Assembly: GCA_022766795.1 (NCBI GenBank)
Contig: JALEPE010000082.1
Span: 1-51,522, forward strand
Length of the DNA: 51,522 nucleotides
Reading direction: 5' to 3'
Source: Helicobacter sp.
GTDB lineage: Bacteria; Campylobacterota; Campylobacteria; Campylobacterales; Helicobacteraceae
The notes under the pieces were generated by a model. The model saw only the letters and a program-made list of their open reading frames with translations, made no database searches and was not told the DNA's origin. Both the position numbers and the translations under genes were made by a program. Of the stretch, positions 1 through 8,245 are shown one piece after another. Within the stretch, counting starts at the first letter, position 1, and each line of letters opens with the position of its first letter.

Positions 1-80
1 CCAAGATTCTTTACGGAATCTCGCAATGACGCGGAATCAGCATTGCAAGAATGCGTAGCATTCGTAGCGATATGCAGTTT
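1..80. repeat. possible remnant of an interspersed intergenic repeat
   Basis: No gene is visible here. The stretch lies just after the stop of the FkbM-type gene. On the minus strand it contains the phrase CGTCATTGCGAG, which I associate with short interspersed repeats found between genes in many bacteria. It also holds two small hairpins: AGATTC/GAATCT (4-9 with 16-21) and GAATGC/GCATTC (49-54 with 58-63). The identification is from memory of the phrase only. The stretch could equally be a decayed terminator region. Confidence 0.35.
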
Positions 81-915
81 CTAATGCCCTCTAAGGGAAT
101 TAATGGCTTGGTAAATGGAATCTAGGGCAAAATTTGTGAAAGACTGCTGCTTTTCCATAGAATGATGGAGTTGCAATAGGGCTAATTTTGATGCGTTGCG
201 CGCTGCAATTTGCTTTTCACTTACGGATTCCATAGGCAAAAATAAATGCGTTGGTGAGATTCCATAAGTTTCCCAACAAACATAATTTAAACTATCCAAC
301 ACGCGCTCCATTTTTACATAATCTTGCGTATGGATTGCCTCTGCATAAATAATGGGGCGATTTTTGTTAATGAGTTTGCGCGCACCCTCTAGCACTTTGT
401 GCTCCATTCCCTCCACATCAATTTTCATCGCGGTGATTTTTTCTTTAATATTAAGGGCGTCTAGGGGCTTGCAATTTACCCCCCCCCGCAGAACTGGGTG
501 CGCCTTGCGTCAAAGACATTGCGCCATAATTATATGGAATCTCTTCGGCAAAATGTGCTACTTCCTCGCGGTTAGACACGCCCATTTCATAGACTTTAAT
601 TTTGTTTTCAAAGCCATTGAGCGCAATACTCTTTTTGGCAATCGCGCTCATTTTGGGATTTGCTTCAAAGCTAAAGACTTTGTATCCGTTCGCCGCAAGA
701 AACAAAGAGTGGTTAGCAATATTCATTCCCACATCTAGCACGACGCCACCCTTTGGAATCCTTTGCAGCATTGCTTGTAGCATATCATATTCATAGGGTT
801 GCTTTGTTTCATTGACAATTTTTTGGATATAGTCTGTTTCTTTAAAGGGCAAATACATTTTATATTCCACGTCCTCATCGGTTAATTTTAGTGTTACAAC
901 ATCTTCTTTTTTCAT
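81..915 (-). CDS. FkbM-family methyltransferase, phase-variable, frameshifted (OFF) at a 9-G tract
   Basis: FkbM-type proteins are SAM-dependent O-methyltransferases, often acting on surface glycans. The upstream part (start 915, preceded by AAAGGA) carries a SAM-binding motif, VVLDVGMNIANHSLF, and the acidic FEANP that follows it in this family. In the present frame it runs through the G tract (479-487) and stops at 451. The other frame resumes at once with VNCKPLDALNIKEK and then KIDVEGMEHKVLEGA, the conserved second half, ending at 81. Eight or eleven Gs would join the halves into about 277 aa, so nine Gs is one base too many. Its ATG overlaps the stop of the small membrane ORF (ATGA), so it probably rides on the ileS transcript. 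A sequencing error in the homopolymer is the main alternative to a true OFF state. The substrate is unknown. Confidence 0.8.
479..487. repeat. poly-C/G tract (9 nt), contingency switch
   Basis: A run of nine C on the plus strand (nine G in the gene) sits exactly where the methyltransferase changes reading frame. Slipped-strand changes in such tracts turn genes on and off in Helicobacter and Campylobacter. Here 9 is OFF, and 8 or 11 would be ON. Confidence 0.85.
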
Positions 916-1046
916 TTTAATTCCTTTCTCTTCATATACTTCAAAACCGCATAGCCAAGCCACATTAGAAAGCACACAACAAAAATGCTAACCCAAGTTT
1001 CATCAAGCCCCACAGGTTGCGTTAAGTCAAAAAATCCTTCAAACAT
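912..1046 (-). CDS. small single-span membrane protein downstream of ileS
   Basis: A 44-codon ORF begins 8 nt after the ileS stop with TAAGGG 5 nt before its ATG. It ends in an ATGA overlap with the methyltransferase start. The protein has an acidic, polar N-terminus (DLTQPVGLDE), one hydrophobic helix (about residues 18-37, VSIFVVCFLMWLGYAVLKYM) and a basic tail (KRKELK), which predicts an inner-membrane protein with its C-terminus in the cytoplasm. I recall a small membrane ORF after ileS in Campylobacter jejuni as well, which would support it being real, but I could not check this. Function unknown. Too short for most gene finders. Confidence 0.65.
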   Translation of the reverse strand: MFEGFFDLTQPVGLDETWVSIFVVCFLMWLGYAVLKYMKRKELK

Positions 1047-1054
1047 TTTTGCCC

Positions 1055-3850
1055 TTAAGATTCCACTTTAGAATCTGCTAAAACTCCAGCACAACGCACA
1101 CAAGGCTCATTTGCGTTTGCAGAAATAAATTGCCAACAGCGCGGACATTTGTGTCCTTTAGCTTTGCAAACCAAATAAGTTTCTCCCTCAAAAGTAAAGG
1201 TTGCTAACACATTAGAGTTTTCATTCTCGCTTCGCACCGCACTGACCATAAGCCACAGATTCAACTCTTTAAATTCCGCCATTTTAGGAGGGATTATCAA
1301 GTCAGTTTCTAATGTGGATTTGATTTTAGATTCTTTTTTAAGATTGTCAATTTGTTCCAAGAAATGTGAGCGCAAAGTAAGCAATTTTTCAAAATCCAAG
1401 CTTGGATTCTCAAAGCAGGGCAGTGGCTGATAGAGAACCTCAAGCACCGCTGTTGCTTTATCTTGAATCCCCGCGATTCCGCAACACTCAAGCAAGGCTT
1501 TACTTTGCGTATGGTTTAAAGCCTCATTAATCGTATAAGTTAGAATCGGAGCTAGAAGCCCAAATAATCGCCCACAAAGGAGTGCCATTACACTTTGCGC
1601 CGCCTTGCGTTCTTTAGAATCTAGCGCATTGCAGTAAAGATTGTCTTTGCAAATATCAAGATAGATTCCGCTTAACTCCACATTGAGAAAATAATTTAGC
1701 TCCTGCAAACCTTTGGAAAACTCGTATTCTAAGAAAAGCGTATGGACATTATCAAAGCAAACTTTAGCCGATTTTAAAATCCACAAATCAATTTGTGAGA
1801 AATGCCCCACTTCTAAGGATTCTAGGGATTCCACATTAGCGAGTAAAAAGCGGATTGTATTACGGATTTTGCGGTAATTGTCTCCCACTTGCTTTAGAAT
1901 ATTTTCTGAAATTCTTTGGTCGTTTTGATAATCACTTTGCGCAACCCAAAGGCGTAGAATCTCACTTCCAAACTCCTTTAACACTTTTTCAGGCAGAATC
2001 ACATTACCCTTAGACTTACTCATTTTTTCGCCATTCTCGTCCATTGTGAAGCCGTGTGTAAGAATGCTTTGATAAGGCGCATACTCATTGACTGCACAAC
2101 TCACGAGCAAAGAGCTATGAAACCACCCTCTATGCTGGTCGCTTCCCTCTAAATACATACTCGCAGGATAGCCACCACTTGCGTATTGATTAGATTCCAA
2201 AACCGCTTTCCAAGTGCTTCCACTATCAAACCAAACATCTAAAATATGATGCACCTTTTCTAAATGCACACTTTGGTTTTTAAATTCTTGTGGTAAAAGC
2301 TCCTCTACGCTTCTGCTCCACCACGCATCACAACCCTCTTTTGCAAAAATCTCTGCTACATAGTCTAAAACTTCCGTATCTAAAAGAATCTCTCCACTGC
2401 GCTTATCTTTAAAAAACGCAATCGGCACACCCCAATCTCTCTGCCGTGAAATGCACCAATCCGGGCGGTCCTCAATCATAGAGTAGATTCTGCGCATTCC
2501 GTGTTCTGGGTAGAATCGTGTTTTTTGGATTTGCTCCAATGCCACTTGACGCAGAGTTTTGCTCTCTTTTGTGTAGGGTTCGTCCATTAGGATAAACCAT
2601 TGCGCCGTAGCGCGAAAAATCACGGGTTGGTGCGAACGCCAACAATGTGGGTAAGAGTGCTTGATTTTTGTGTGTCTTAGCAGATTCTTACCTAGCAACT
2701 CAAGAATCCTTGCGTGGGTATCAAAGATAAATTTGCCCACAAACTCATCGGGATTAAAAAACAACTGCTCCCTAATGAGTGTTTCATCAAAGCAACCCTT
2801 GTCATCTACGGGCATATACACAGGCAAATGGTATTTTAAACCGATAAAGTAGTCGTCCTCTCCGTGTCCGGGTGCAGTATGCACACAACCGCTTCCCTCG
2901 CCCACAGCCACATGCTCTCCTAAGACAATCTTAGAATCTTTACCATTTAGAGGATTGATTGCGTGTTTGTTTTCTAAAATTTGTGCCTTAAAAATCTTTA
3001 GGATTCCATTCTCTACAATGCCCATTTGTGCGAGTTTTTCTACTTGTGAAGCTAACACAATTTTATGGTCTTGTGTTAGCGCATAGGATTCTTCAGGATT
3101 CAGCGCGATTCCGCTATTTGCTGGTAGCGTCCAAGGTGTCGTTGTCCAAATCACACAGAAAGCTTCTTTTACCCCTAGCACTTGGAGTGCGTCCTCTTTT
3201 AAGGCAAAGGCAACAAAGATAGAATCGCTCTCTTTTTCGGCGTATTCTACTTCTGCTTCTGCTAAGGCGGTTTGGCAAGCCCAACTCCAATATACAGGCT
3301 TACTGCGCTCTTTTAGAAGTCCTTTTTTTGCGATGATACAAAGGGCTTTGTAAATCTCTGCTTCAAAGGCAAAATCCATTGTCTTATAGGGATTCTCAAA
3401 ATCTCCCCAAACGCCTAATTGCAAAAACTCCTCTTTTTGGATTCCTACAAACTCTTGCGCGTGATTTCTGCATAATTCGCGGATTTTTGTTTTGGGCAAG
3501 GTGTCCTTTTTTTCTTTGCCGATTTTTTTCTCCACTTGTTGCTCAATAGGCAATCCGTGGCAATCCCAACCGGGCGTGTAAAATACTTTTTCTCCTTGAA
3601 AATAGTGCTGCTTTACGATAATGTCTTTTAGGATTTTATTTAATGCGTGCCCAATGTGAATATGCCCATTTGCGTAAGGTGGTCCATCGTGGAGATTAAA
3701 GGTTGTATTCGCATTTTGGCGGTTTTGGAGCATTTTTGCATATAGATTGCTTTTTGCCCACGATAAATAGGTTTTTGGTTCGTTTTGTGGTAAGTTTCCG
3801 CGCATAGGAAAACTTGTCGCAGGTAGCACAAGAGTGTCTTTGTAATCCAT
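1055..3850 (-). CDS. ileS: isoleucyl-tRNA synthetase
   Basis: Charges tRNA-Ile with isoleucine in the cytoplasm and edits misactivated valine. The 931-aa product is full length for the bacterial type. It has the HIGH signature at residues 65-68 (preceded by DGPPYANGHI), the large editing domain (WTTTPWTLPAN), KMSKS near residue 608 and a C-terminal zinc knuckle made of CPRC and CVRC. The start has AAGGA 6 nt upstream. It leads a minus-strand unit that continues into the 44-aa membrane ORF and the FkbM gene. On the minus strand a TAGAAT hexamer about 40 nt upstream is a possible -10 box. Confidence 0.98.
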   Translation of the reverse strand: MDYKDTLVLPATSFPMRGNLPQNEPKTYLSWAKSNLYAKMLQNRQNANTTFNLHDGPPYANGHIHIGHALNKILKDIIVKQHYFQGEKVFYTPGWDCHGLPIEQQVEKKIGKEKKDTLPKTKIRELCRNHAQEFVGIQKEEFLQLGVWGDFENPYKTMDFAFEAEIYKALCIIAKKGLLKERSKPVYWSWACQTALAEAEVEYAEKESDSIFVAFALKEDALQVLGVKEAFCVIWTTTPWTLPANSGIALNPEESYALTQDHKIVLASQVEKLAQMGIVENGILKIFKAQILENKHAINPLNGKDSKIVLGEHVAVGEGSGCVHTAPGHGEDDYFIGLKYHLPVYMPVDDKGCFDETLIREQLFFNPDEFVGKFIFDTHARILELLGKNLLRHTKIKHSYPHCWRSHQPVIFRATAQWFILMDEPYTKESKTLRQVALEQIQKTRFYPEHGMRRIYSMIEDRPDWCISRQRDWGVPIAFFKDKRSGEILLDTEVLDYVAEIFAKEGCDAWWSRSVEELLPQEFKNQSVHLEKVHHILDVWFDSGSTWKAVLESNQYASGGYPASMYLEGSDQHRGWFHSSLLVSCAVNEYAPYQSILTHGFTMDENGEKMSKSKGNVILPEKVLKEFGSEILRLWVAQSDYQNDQRISENILKQVGDNYRKIRNTIRFLLANVESLESLEVGHFSQIDLWILKSAKVCFDNVHTLFLEYEFSKGLQELNYFLNVELSGIYLDICKDNLYCNALDSKERKAAQSVMALLCGRLFGLLAPILTYTINEALNHTQSKALLECCGIAGIQDKATAVLEVLYQPLPCFENPSLDFEKLLTLRSHFLEQIDNLKKESKIKSTLETDLIIPPKMAEFKELNLWLMVSAVRSENENSNVLATFTFEGETYLVCKAKGHKCPRCWQFISANANEPCVRCAGVLADSKVES

Positions 3851-3955
3851 AAAAATTCCTTAATAAATAGCAATAAGCGTGGATTCTACCTTGATTTCTT
3901 TTAAAACAATATTATTTTAAGTTCTTTTAACTATTTTTTGACTACACTAAACCCT

Positions 3956-4258
3956 ATGAAAAAGTTTTTATCTATCGTATTTATTGTAAGCGTTGTTGGA
4001 TTTTTTGGTGCTTGTAGCAAGGGTGATGAAAAAGCGTTTTTGTATAGCAGTTCTAATTGTGATGAGGTGAAGCGGGATTGCTTGGCAAAATGCCGCAAAG
4101 AGGGAAAAGAGCAAAGTAAGTGTTTAGTAGAGTGCGAAAAAGTGCGCGGAATGTGTGAAGCAATCAAGACAAAGGGTTGTTTGCAAGATTGCAATAAAAC
4201 TTATGGTAAAAATTCAGCCTCTGCCGAGCAGTGTAAAAAACGTTGCCGTGGCTTGTAA
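3956..4258 (+). CDS. cysteine-rich lipoprotein with four CX3C motifs
   Basis: A 100-aa secreted protein. Residues 1-20 form a signal peptide ending in FFGAC, a fair lipobox, so Cys20 is probably lipidated. The mature part has ten more cysteines: 35, 42, 46, 56, 60, 67, 75, 79, 93 and 97. Eight fall into four CX3C motifs (CLAKC, CLVEC, CLQDC, CKKRC) arranged as two pairs separated by 9 and 13 residues. This is the spacing of twin-CX3C helical hairpins held by two disulfides. The rest is highly charged and helical. I do not recognise the family. There is no clear ribosome-binding site before the ATG; a TACACT about 7 nt upstream might be a -10 box giving a leaderless or near-leaderless message. 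It lies divergent to ileS and 19 nt before the AsmA-like gene. Confidence 0.8.
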   Translation: MKKFLSIVFIVSVVGFFGACSKGDEKAFLYSSSNCDEVKRDCLAKCRKEGKEQSKCLVECEKVRGMCEAIKTKGCLQDCNKTYGKNSASAEQCKKRCRGL

Positions 4259-4277
4259 CATATTGCTTTAAATTTTT

Positions 4278-5837
4278 ATGCACCGATATTTTAAGATTAT
4301 AGCAGGATTTATAGGATTCTGTATTGTTGTTTTTGGAATCGTTAGTTGGATATTTTCTGCATCGGGCAATGCCTTTGTTGCAAGCCTTTTGCTGAAAGGT
4401 TTGGAATCTAAAAGCGGGTTTGCGTGGGAAGCTAGAGGGTTTAAGCTAACCACATCAGCGTTTAATATAGATTTTACAGCGCAAAATGGTGCGCTAGAAT
4501 TGTTTGTAAATGGTAAATATTCGCTTTTAACACAAGGATTAGAGGGCGACTTTTTGCTAAATTCTAAAGGGTTTGCGCTTGAAACACCCGATAGGATTCT
4601 AAAATTTCTTGATAATGTTTGGGTGGAGGGTAGGTTTTTAGGCAAATTCTCTGATTATTCTCTCATTGCAAATAGCAACATTCTCCAAGCAAGCAGTGAT
4701 ATGATGGCGCATTTTGTTAATTTTACCTTGCAAGATATAATGTTTTCTATGAAAGAGGCGAGTTTAACAAGCGTCTTTAATCTATTAAACATAACGCCTT
4801 ATAGTGACGGAATCTTAAATATAGATTTAACATTACATAGAGCGCAAGGAACATTGCTCAATGGTAAAGTGGCAGTGAATATTGATGGTGGCAATGTAGA
4901 TACTGCGATGGTTTTAGAGCGGCTTAATTTTCCGATTTGTCCGACACATTTTCTAGCGCAACTTCAAGGCGAAATCCATAAAAATTCCTTGCAATACGAC
5001 TTTAGCTTATATTCTAGTGTTGGCGATATACAATCACAAGGCATTACAGAGTTAGATTCTCTAGTAACTAATGCGCAGTTTAGTTTGAAGCTTCAAGCTT
5101 CAACCACACATAGGATTCCACTATATATTGATGCAAATGGTGTGATTGACGGCAAGAGAGATGTTATGCAAATCCAATCACTTTTGTCGCTTTTTGGGGA
5201 GGAACAAGGAGAAGGACGCTTGCGATTAGACGCAACTTTATATGATTTTGCACAAGGAATTTCGGGAGAAATTTATGCAAGGAGCGAGGATTTATTGCTT
5301 GGCACATTTTTGCAATCGTATATGAAAATTTATTTTCCTTCAATTCCTTTTGTGCTGGATTCCAAAGTGCAATTAACACAGGGTAGGGGCAGCATTAATT
5401 ATATATTGGATTCCGACCTTGCAACTTTTAGCGGTGTTAATGGCAGTGTATCGCTTGCGCCTTTTGCATTTCATATCCCCCAAGACATTATGATTGCGAA
5501 GCTTCAAAGCCTTGCATTTCAAGGTGTGCCTTTGCCAAGCGGAGTGTTGCAACTAAGCGGAATTGCAACAGAGCAATCTTTGTTTCTTGATGGGGAAATT
5601 GTGCAATATGATAAAAATATGCCTTTAAATGTGAAATTTAACAAAGATTCCTTTATATTGAATATTGAGAATCTTAGCACCAATGAAGTGAGCGCGTTTT
5701 TACCTGCGATTCCACATAAAGCGAATGCAGAATTTGTAAATCTTAGTATTAAAAACAATGCAAGCAATGATCTTGAAGTTTTTATTTATAATCCTGTTTC
5801 TAATGCCTTGCTTTTAGATTCTATGTTACAATTTTAA
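4278..5837 (+). CDS. membrane-anchored AsmA-like envelope protein
   Basis: A 519-aa protein with one N-terminal transmembrane helix (about residues 7-28). The rest is a long region rich in short alternating hydrophobic strands with little charge clustering. This is the look of the AsmA/TamB/DUF748 group, whose beta-groove proteins are anchored in the inner membrane, span the periplasm and are linked to lipid transport or outer-membrane homeostasis. Segments such as LNGKVAVNIDGGNVDTAMVL and the recurring sink-like beta repeats support this. I see no diagnostic motif, so the assignment is by overall pattern only. It follows the cysteine-rich lipoprotein closely with no good Shine-Dalgarno, and the two may be cotranscribed. 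Confidence 0.75.
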   Translation: MHRYFKIIAGFIGFCIVVFGIVSWIFSASGNAFVASLLLKGLESKSGFAWEARGFKLTTSAFNIDFTAQNGALELFVNGKYSLLTQGLEGDFLLNSKGFALETPDRILKFLDNVWVEGRFLGKFSDYSLIANSNILQASSDMMAHFVNFTLQDIMFSMKEASLTSVFNLLNITPYSDGILNIDLTLHRAQGTLLNGKVAVNIDGGNVDTAMVLERLNFPICPTHFLAQLQGEIHKNSLQYDFSLYSSVGDIQSQGITELDSLVTNAQFSLKLQASTTHRIPLYIDANGVIDGKRDVMQIQSLLSLFGEEQGEGRLRLDATLYDFAQGISGEIYARSEDLLLGTFLQSYMKIYFPSIPFVLDSKVQLTQGRGSINYILDSDLATFSGVNGSVSLAPFAFHIPQDIMIAKLQSLAFQGVPLPSGVLQLSGIATEQSLFLDGEIVQYDKNMPLNVKFNKDSFILNIENLSTNEVSAFLPAIPHKANAEFVNLSIKNNASNDLEVFIYNPVSNALLLDSMLQF

Positions 5838-5933
5838 ACACTATATTTATAGGAAATTCCCTACTGATAGAGGTTAAAACACCGCAAATACACAGCAGCT
5901 AAGAATTATATAAAAATAAAATAATGAAATTAA

Positions 5934-5948
5934 TATAATTAATATAAT
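5934..5948 (+). promoter_or_regulatory. two overlapping -10 candidates upstream of the malic enzyme gene
   Basis: TATAAT occurs twice, at 5934-5939 and 5943-5948, within a tandem TTAATATAA repeat in a very AT-rich gap. It lies about 80 nt before the malic enzyme start. No -35 box is evident, which is usual in this phylum. Confidence 0.4.
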
Positions 5949-6025
5949 TTTAAGTAAATTTCAATGTGTCTTTAATATTTATTTAGATTTAATGCGATGA
6001 ATTTTTTTACCTTAAGGCTATTTAT

Positions 6026-7261
6026 ATGGAAGATTTAAAACAAACCTACCCTGACGCACTCCCTTACCACAAAGGGGGCAAGATTGAAGTTACCACACGC
6101 ACGAAACTTGACAATGAACACGATTTATCTATTGCTTATTCACCGGGCGTTGCAGTTCCTTGCAAGGAGATTCAACGCGACCCGCACACGGCTTATGAAT
6201 ACACCGCAAAAGGCAATCTTGTTGCGGTTATTTCTAATGGCACAGCGGTTTTAGGGCTTGGAAATATCGGCGCACTTGCAGGAAAGCCTGTAATGGAGGG
6301 TAAATCTGCATTGTTTAGAAAGTTTGCAGATATAAGTGCGTTTGATATTGAAGTAGATGAAACCGACCCAGATAAATTTATTGAAGTGGTGCGCTCCATT
6401 GCGCCGACTTTTGGCGGAATCAACCTAGAGGATATTAAAGCCCCCGAGTGCTTTTATATTGAATCACGGCTCAAAGAGATTCTTGATATTCCCATTATGC
6501 ACGATGACCAGCACGGGACGGCGATTATCTCCACTGCAGGGATTATCAATGGATTGAAAATTACAAACAGAGACGCAAAAGATTTAAAAATTGTCGTCTT
6601 GGGTGCAGGAGGTGCGGCGATTGCGTGTGCGAAAATGGCTCGGAATCTTGGCGCAAAAGAAGTCATTATGTTTGATAGCAAAGGTGCAATCACGACTTCC
6701 AGAAAGGACTTAAATGGGTTTAAAAAAGACTTTGCGATTCCTTATGAAGTGGGTTCTTATAAAGAGGCTTTGGAGGGTGCAGATATTTTGCTTGGGCTTT
6801 CACGAGGCGATATTTTGTGCGAAAAAGACATTCTAGGAATGAATCCTAATCCGATGATTTTTGCAATGAGCAATCCGATTCCAGAGATTGACCCAAAGAT
6901 TGTGCATAAGGTGCGTCCCGATGCGATTATTGCGACAGGCAGAAGTGATTATCCTAATCAAATCAATAATGTTTTAGGATTCCCCTATGTTTTCAAAGGC
7001 GCACTAAAGGCGCGTGCAAGATGCATCAATGAGGAGATGAAACTTGCTTGTGCGCTTGCGCTTGCGGAACTTGCGCAAATGCCAATTCCCAACGATTTAG
7101 AGGTGCAGCTAGAGAAAATTCACGGGCGAAAGTTTGAGTTTGGGAGAGAATACATTATCCCAAGCCCCTTTGACACGCGCTTAAAAGAGTTTATTTCCAA
7201 CGCCGTAGCCCAAGCTGCGATTGATAGTGGTGTGGCTAGGGTGCAAAGTTTGGAATCCTAA
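6026..7261 (+). CDS. NAD(P)-dependent malic enzyme (oxaloacetate-decarboxylating)
   Basis: Converts malate to pyruvate and CO2 with NAD(P)+ reduction, linking C4 acids to pyruvate. The 411-aa length fits the short bacterial form without a phosphotransacetylase domain. Visible family features are YSPGVAVPCKEI near the N-terminus, the malate/metal-binding stretch IMHDDQHGTAI, and a Rossmann nucleotide site VVLGAGGAAIACAKMA. The ATG is preceded by AAGG at 8 nt. It is followed after 23 nt by a 70-aa ORF, probably in the same transcript. The sequence does not settle NAD versus NADP preference. Confidence 0.95.
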   Translation: MEDLKQTYPDALPYHKGGKIEVTTRTKLDNEHDLSIAYSPGVAVPCKEIQRDPHTAYEYTAKGNLVAVISNGTAVLGLGNIGALAGKPVMEGKSALFRKFADISAFDIEVDETDPDKFIEVVRSIAPTFGGINLEDIKAPECFYIESRLKEILDIPIMHDDQHGTAIISTAGIINGLKITNRDAKDLKIVVLGAGGAAIACAKMARNLGAKEVIMFDSKGAITTSRKDLNGFKKDFAIPYEVGSYKEALEGADILLGLSRGDILCEKDILGMNPNPMIFAMSNPIPEIDPKIVHKVRPDAIIATGRSDYPNQINNVLGFPYVFKGALKARARCINEEMKLACALALAELAQMPIPNDLEVQLEKIHGRKFEFGREYIIPSPFDTRLKEFISNAVAQAAIDSGVARVQSLES

Positions 7262-7284
7262 AGTTAAGAGGAGTAAATCTATCA

Positions 7285-7497
7285 ATGGAAGAGTTTTCCT
7301 ATAAGCTTGTAATGTTTGGATTTAGTGCATTATGCGAGGATTTGGAGGAGGTTAAGAGGAGGCTTTCTTTATATCCTAAAGAGCGGTATGAATTAGAAAA
7401 TAGCGATGAATGTTTCTTGATAGATTTAAAAACGCACGCAATGTTTCCGATTTTTTTAAAAAATGACCGCTTCACAATTGGTGAAGCGGAGGCTTAA
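7285..7497 (+). CDS. small conserved-looking protein, function unknown
   Basis: A 70-aa acidic cytoplasmic protein without signal peptide or membrane span. It has a good Shine-Dalgarno (AGGAG, 11 nt before the ATG) and sits 23 nt after the malic enzyme gene. Nothing in it matches a motif I know. The last codons (for RFTIGE) lie inside a strong hairpin, so the end of the gene doubles as part of a probable transcription stop. Confidence 0.6.
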   Translation: MEEFSYKLVMFGFSALCEDLEEVKRRLSLYPKERYELENSDECFLIDLKTHAMFPIFLKNDRFTIGEAEA

Positions 7498-7502
7498 GCC
7501 TC
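7467..7502. terminator. hairpin pair at the end of the malic enzyme unit
   Basis: A 9-bp perfect stem, CCGCTTCAC with GTGAAGCGG (loop AATTG, 7467-7489), is followed at once by the 14-bp palindrome GAGGCTTAAGCCTC (7489-7502). They lie between converging genes, the first overlapping the last codons of the 70-aa ORF. No long T run follows, so it may stop transcription weakly or protect the 3' end. Confidence 0.45.
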
Positions 7503-7624
7503 TGTCATTTCATTCCTTGTAATACAATAGCAAACAAGAAGCAAGGGGGGCTTAAAACAAACGAGCAATGGAAAAAATTTTGTTTATTAAAACTAAGTTG
7601 CCACTTCTCTTACTTGTGGGTTTT

Positions 7625-8236
7625 TTATTGCTTAGAGCCTGTTTCCTGCTTCACAGCAAATTTTTGCATTAAAGCTATTGTTTCGCTATCTCGCACCTCC
7701 CAGCGATTCCTTAAATCCTGTATTATTTGCTCGAAATCCTCTGCTTTAAGATTCTGTCCAAATTTCGCCTTTGCGCTTAAGGATTCTATGCAAATCTTAC
7801 CTACAAAAGTGCCTCTTTCTTTGCCGACAAACTGCCCACTCTCCATATTTATTTGCAAATTGTTGGGCTCGTATTTGCGCACGAGGCGCGTTAAAATCTG
7901 CTTTTTCTCCTCCAAATCCTCCACCACACAAAACTGCCCCTCCAAAAACACAGAAAAGAAAAACTGCGTGGGAATCATCGTGCCTTTCAAAAAATGGCTC
8001 GGAATATAGGCATAAGGCAAAGCCGCGCTAAAGGCAACTTTGGGATTCTGCTTAAGCAGTGCATATTTGCGCCCCGCCTTTGCCCCGTGTAGATAAATTT
8101 TAGAATCCTCATAACAAAAGCTAAGTGGCACGGCATAGGGAATGCTATCAGGAATCACAAGTGTGCCAAATTCTATTTTGTTTAAAAACTCCTGTATCAA
8201 TCCCAAATCTTTACAATCAAAATCACTGCGCCGCAT
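7625..8236 (-). CDS. flavin-nucleotide-binding PNPOx-fold protein (NimA-like)
   Basis: A 203-aa protein of the pyridoxamine 5'-phosphate oxidase-like split-barrel group. The opening MRRSDFDCKD, the strand FGTLVIPDSIPYAVPLSFCY and the segment KIYLHGAKAGRKYALLKQNP are typical of NimA-type, FMN-binding members. These are often annotated as 5-nitroimidazole reductases or general flavoproteins. The actual substrate cannot be read from sequence. It lies 9 nt downstream of murB on the same strand, probably the last gene of the tpiA-fabI-fliQ-murB run. Confidence 0.85.
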   Translation of the reverse strand: MRRSDFDCKDLGLIQEFLNKIEFGTLVIPDSIPYAVPLSFCYEDSKIYLHGAKAGRKYALLKQNPKVAFSAALPYAYIPSHFLKGTMIPTQFFFSVFLEGQFCVVEDLEEKKQILTRLVRKYEPNNLQINMESGQFVGKERGTFVGKICIESLSAKAKFGQNLKAEDFEQIIQDLRNRWEVRDSETIALMQKFAVKQETGSKQ

Positions 8237-8245
8237 TTTTCCTCC

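Noticed and set aside
5838..6025. Small RNA or riboswitch before malic enzyme
   Set aside because: The gap is almost pure AT with tandem -10-like repeats and no stable structure visible by eye.
7568..7672. 34-codon hydrophobic ORF (plus strand) starting MEKILFIKTKLPLLL
   Set aside because: The Shine-Dalgarno-like AGGGGGG is about 20 nt away, the ORF runs antisense into the end of the PNPOx-like gene and there is no sign of conservation.
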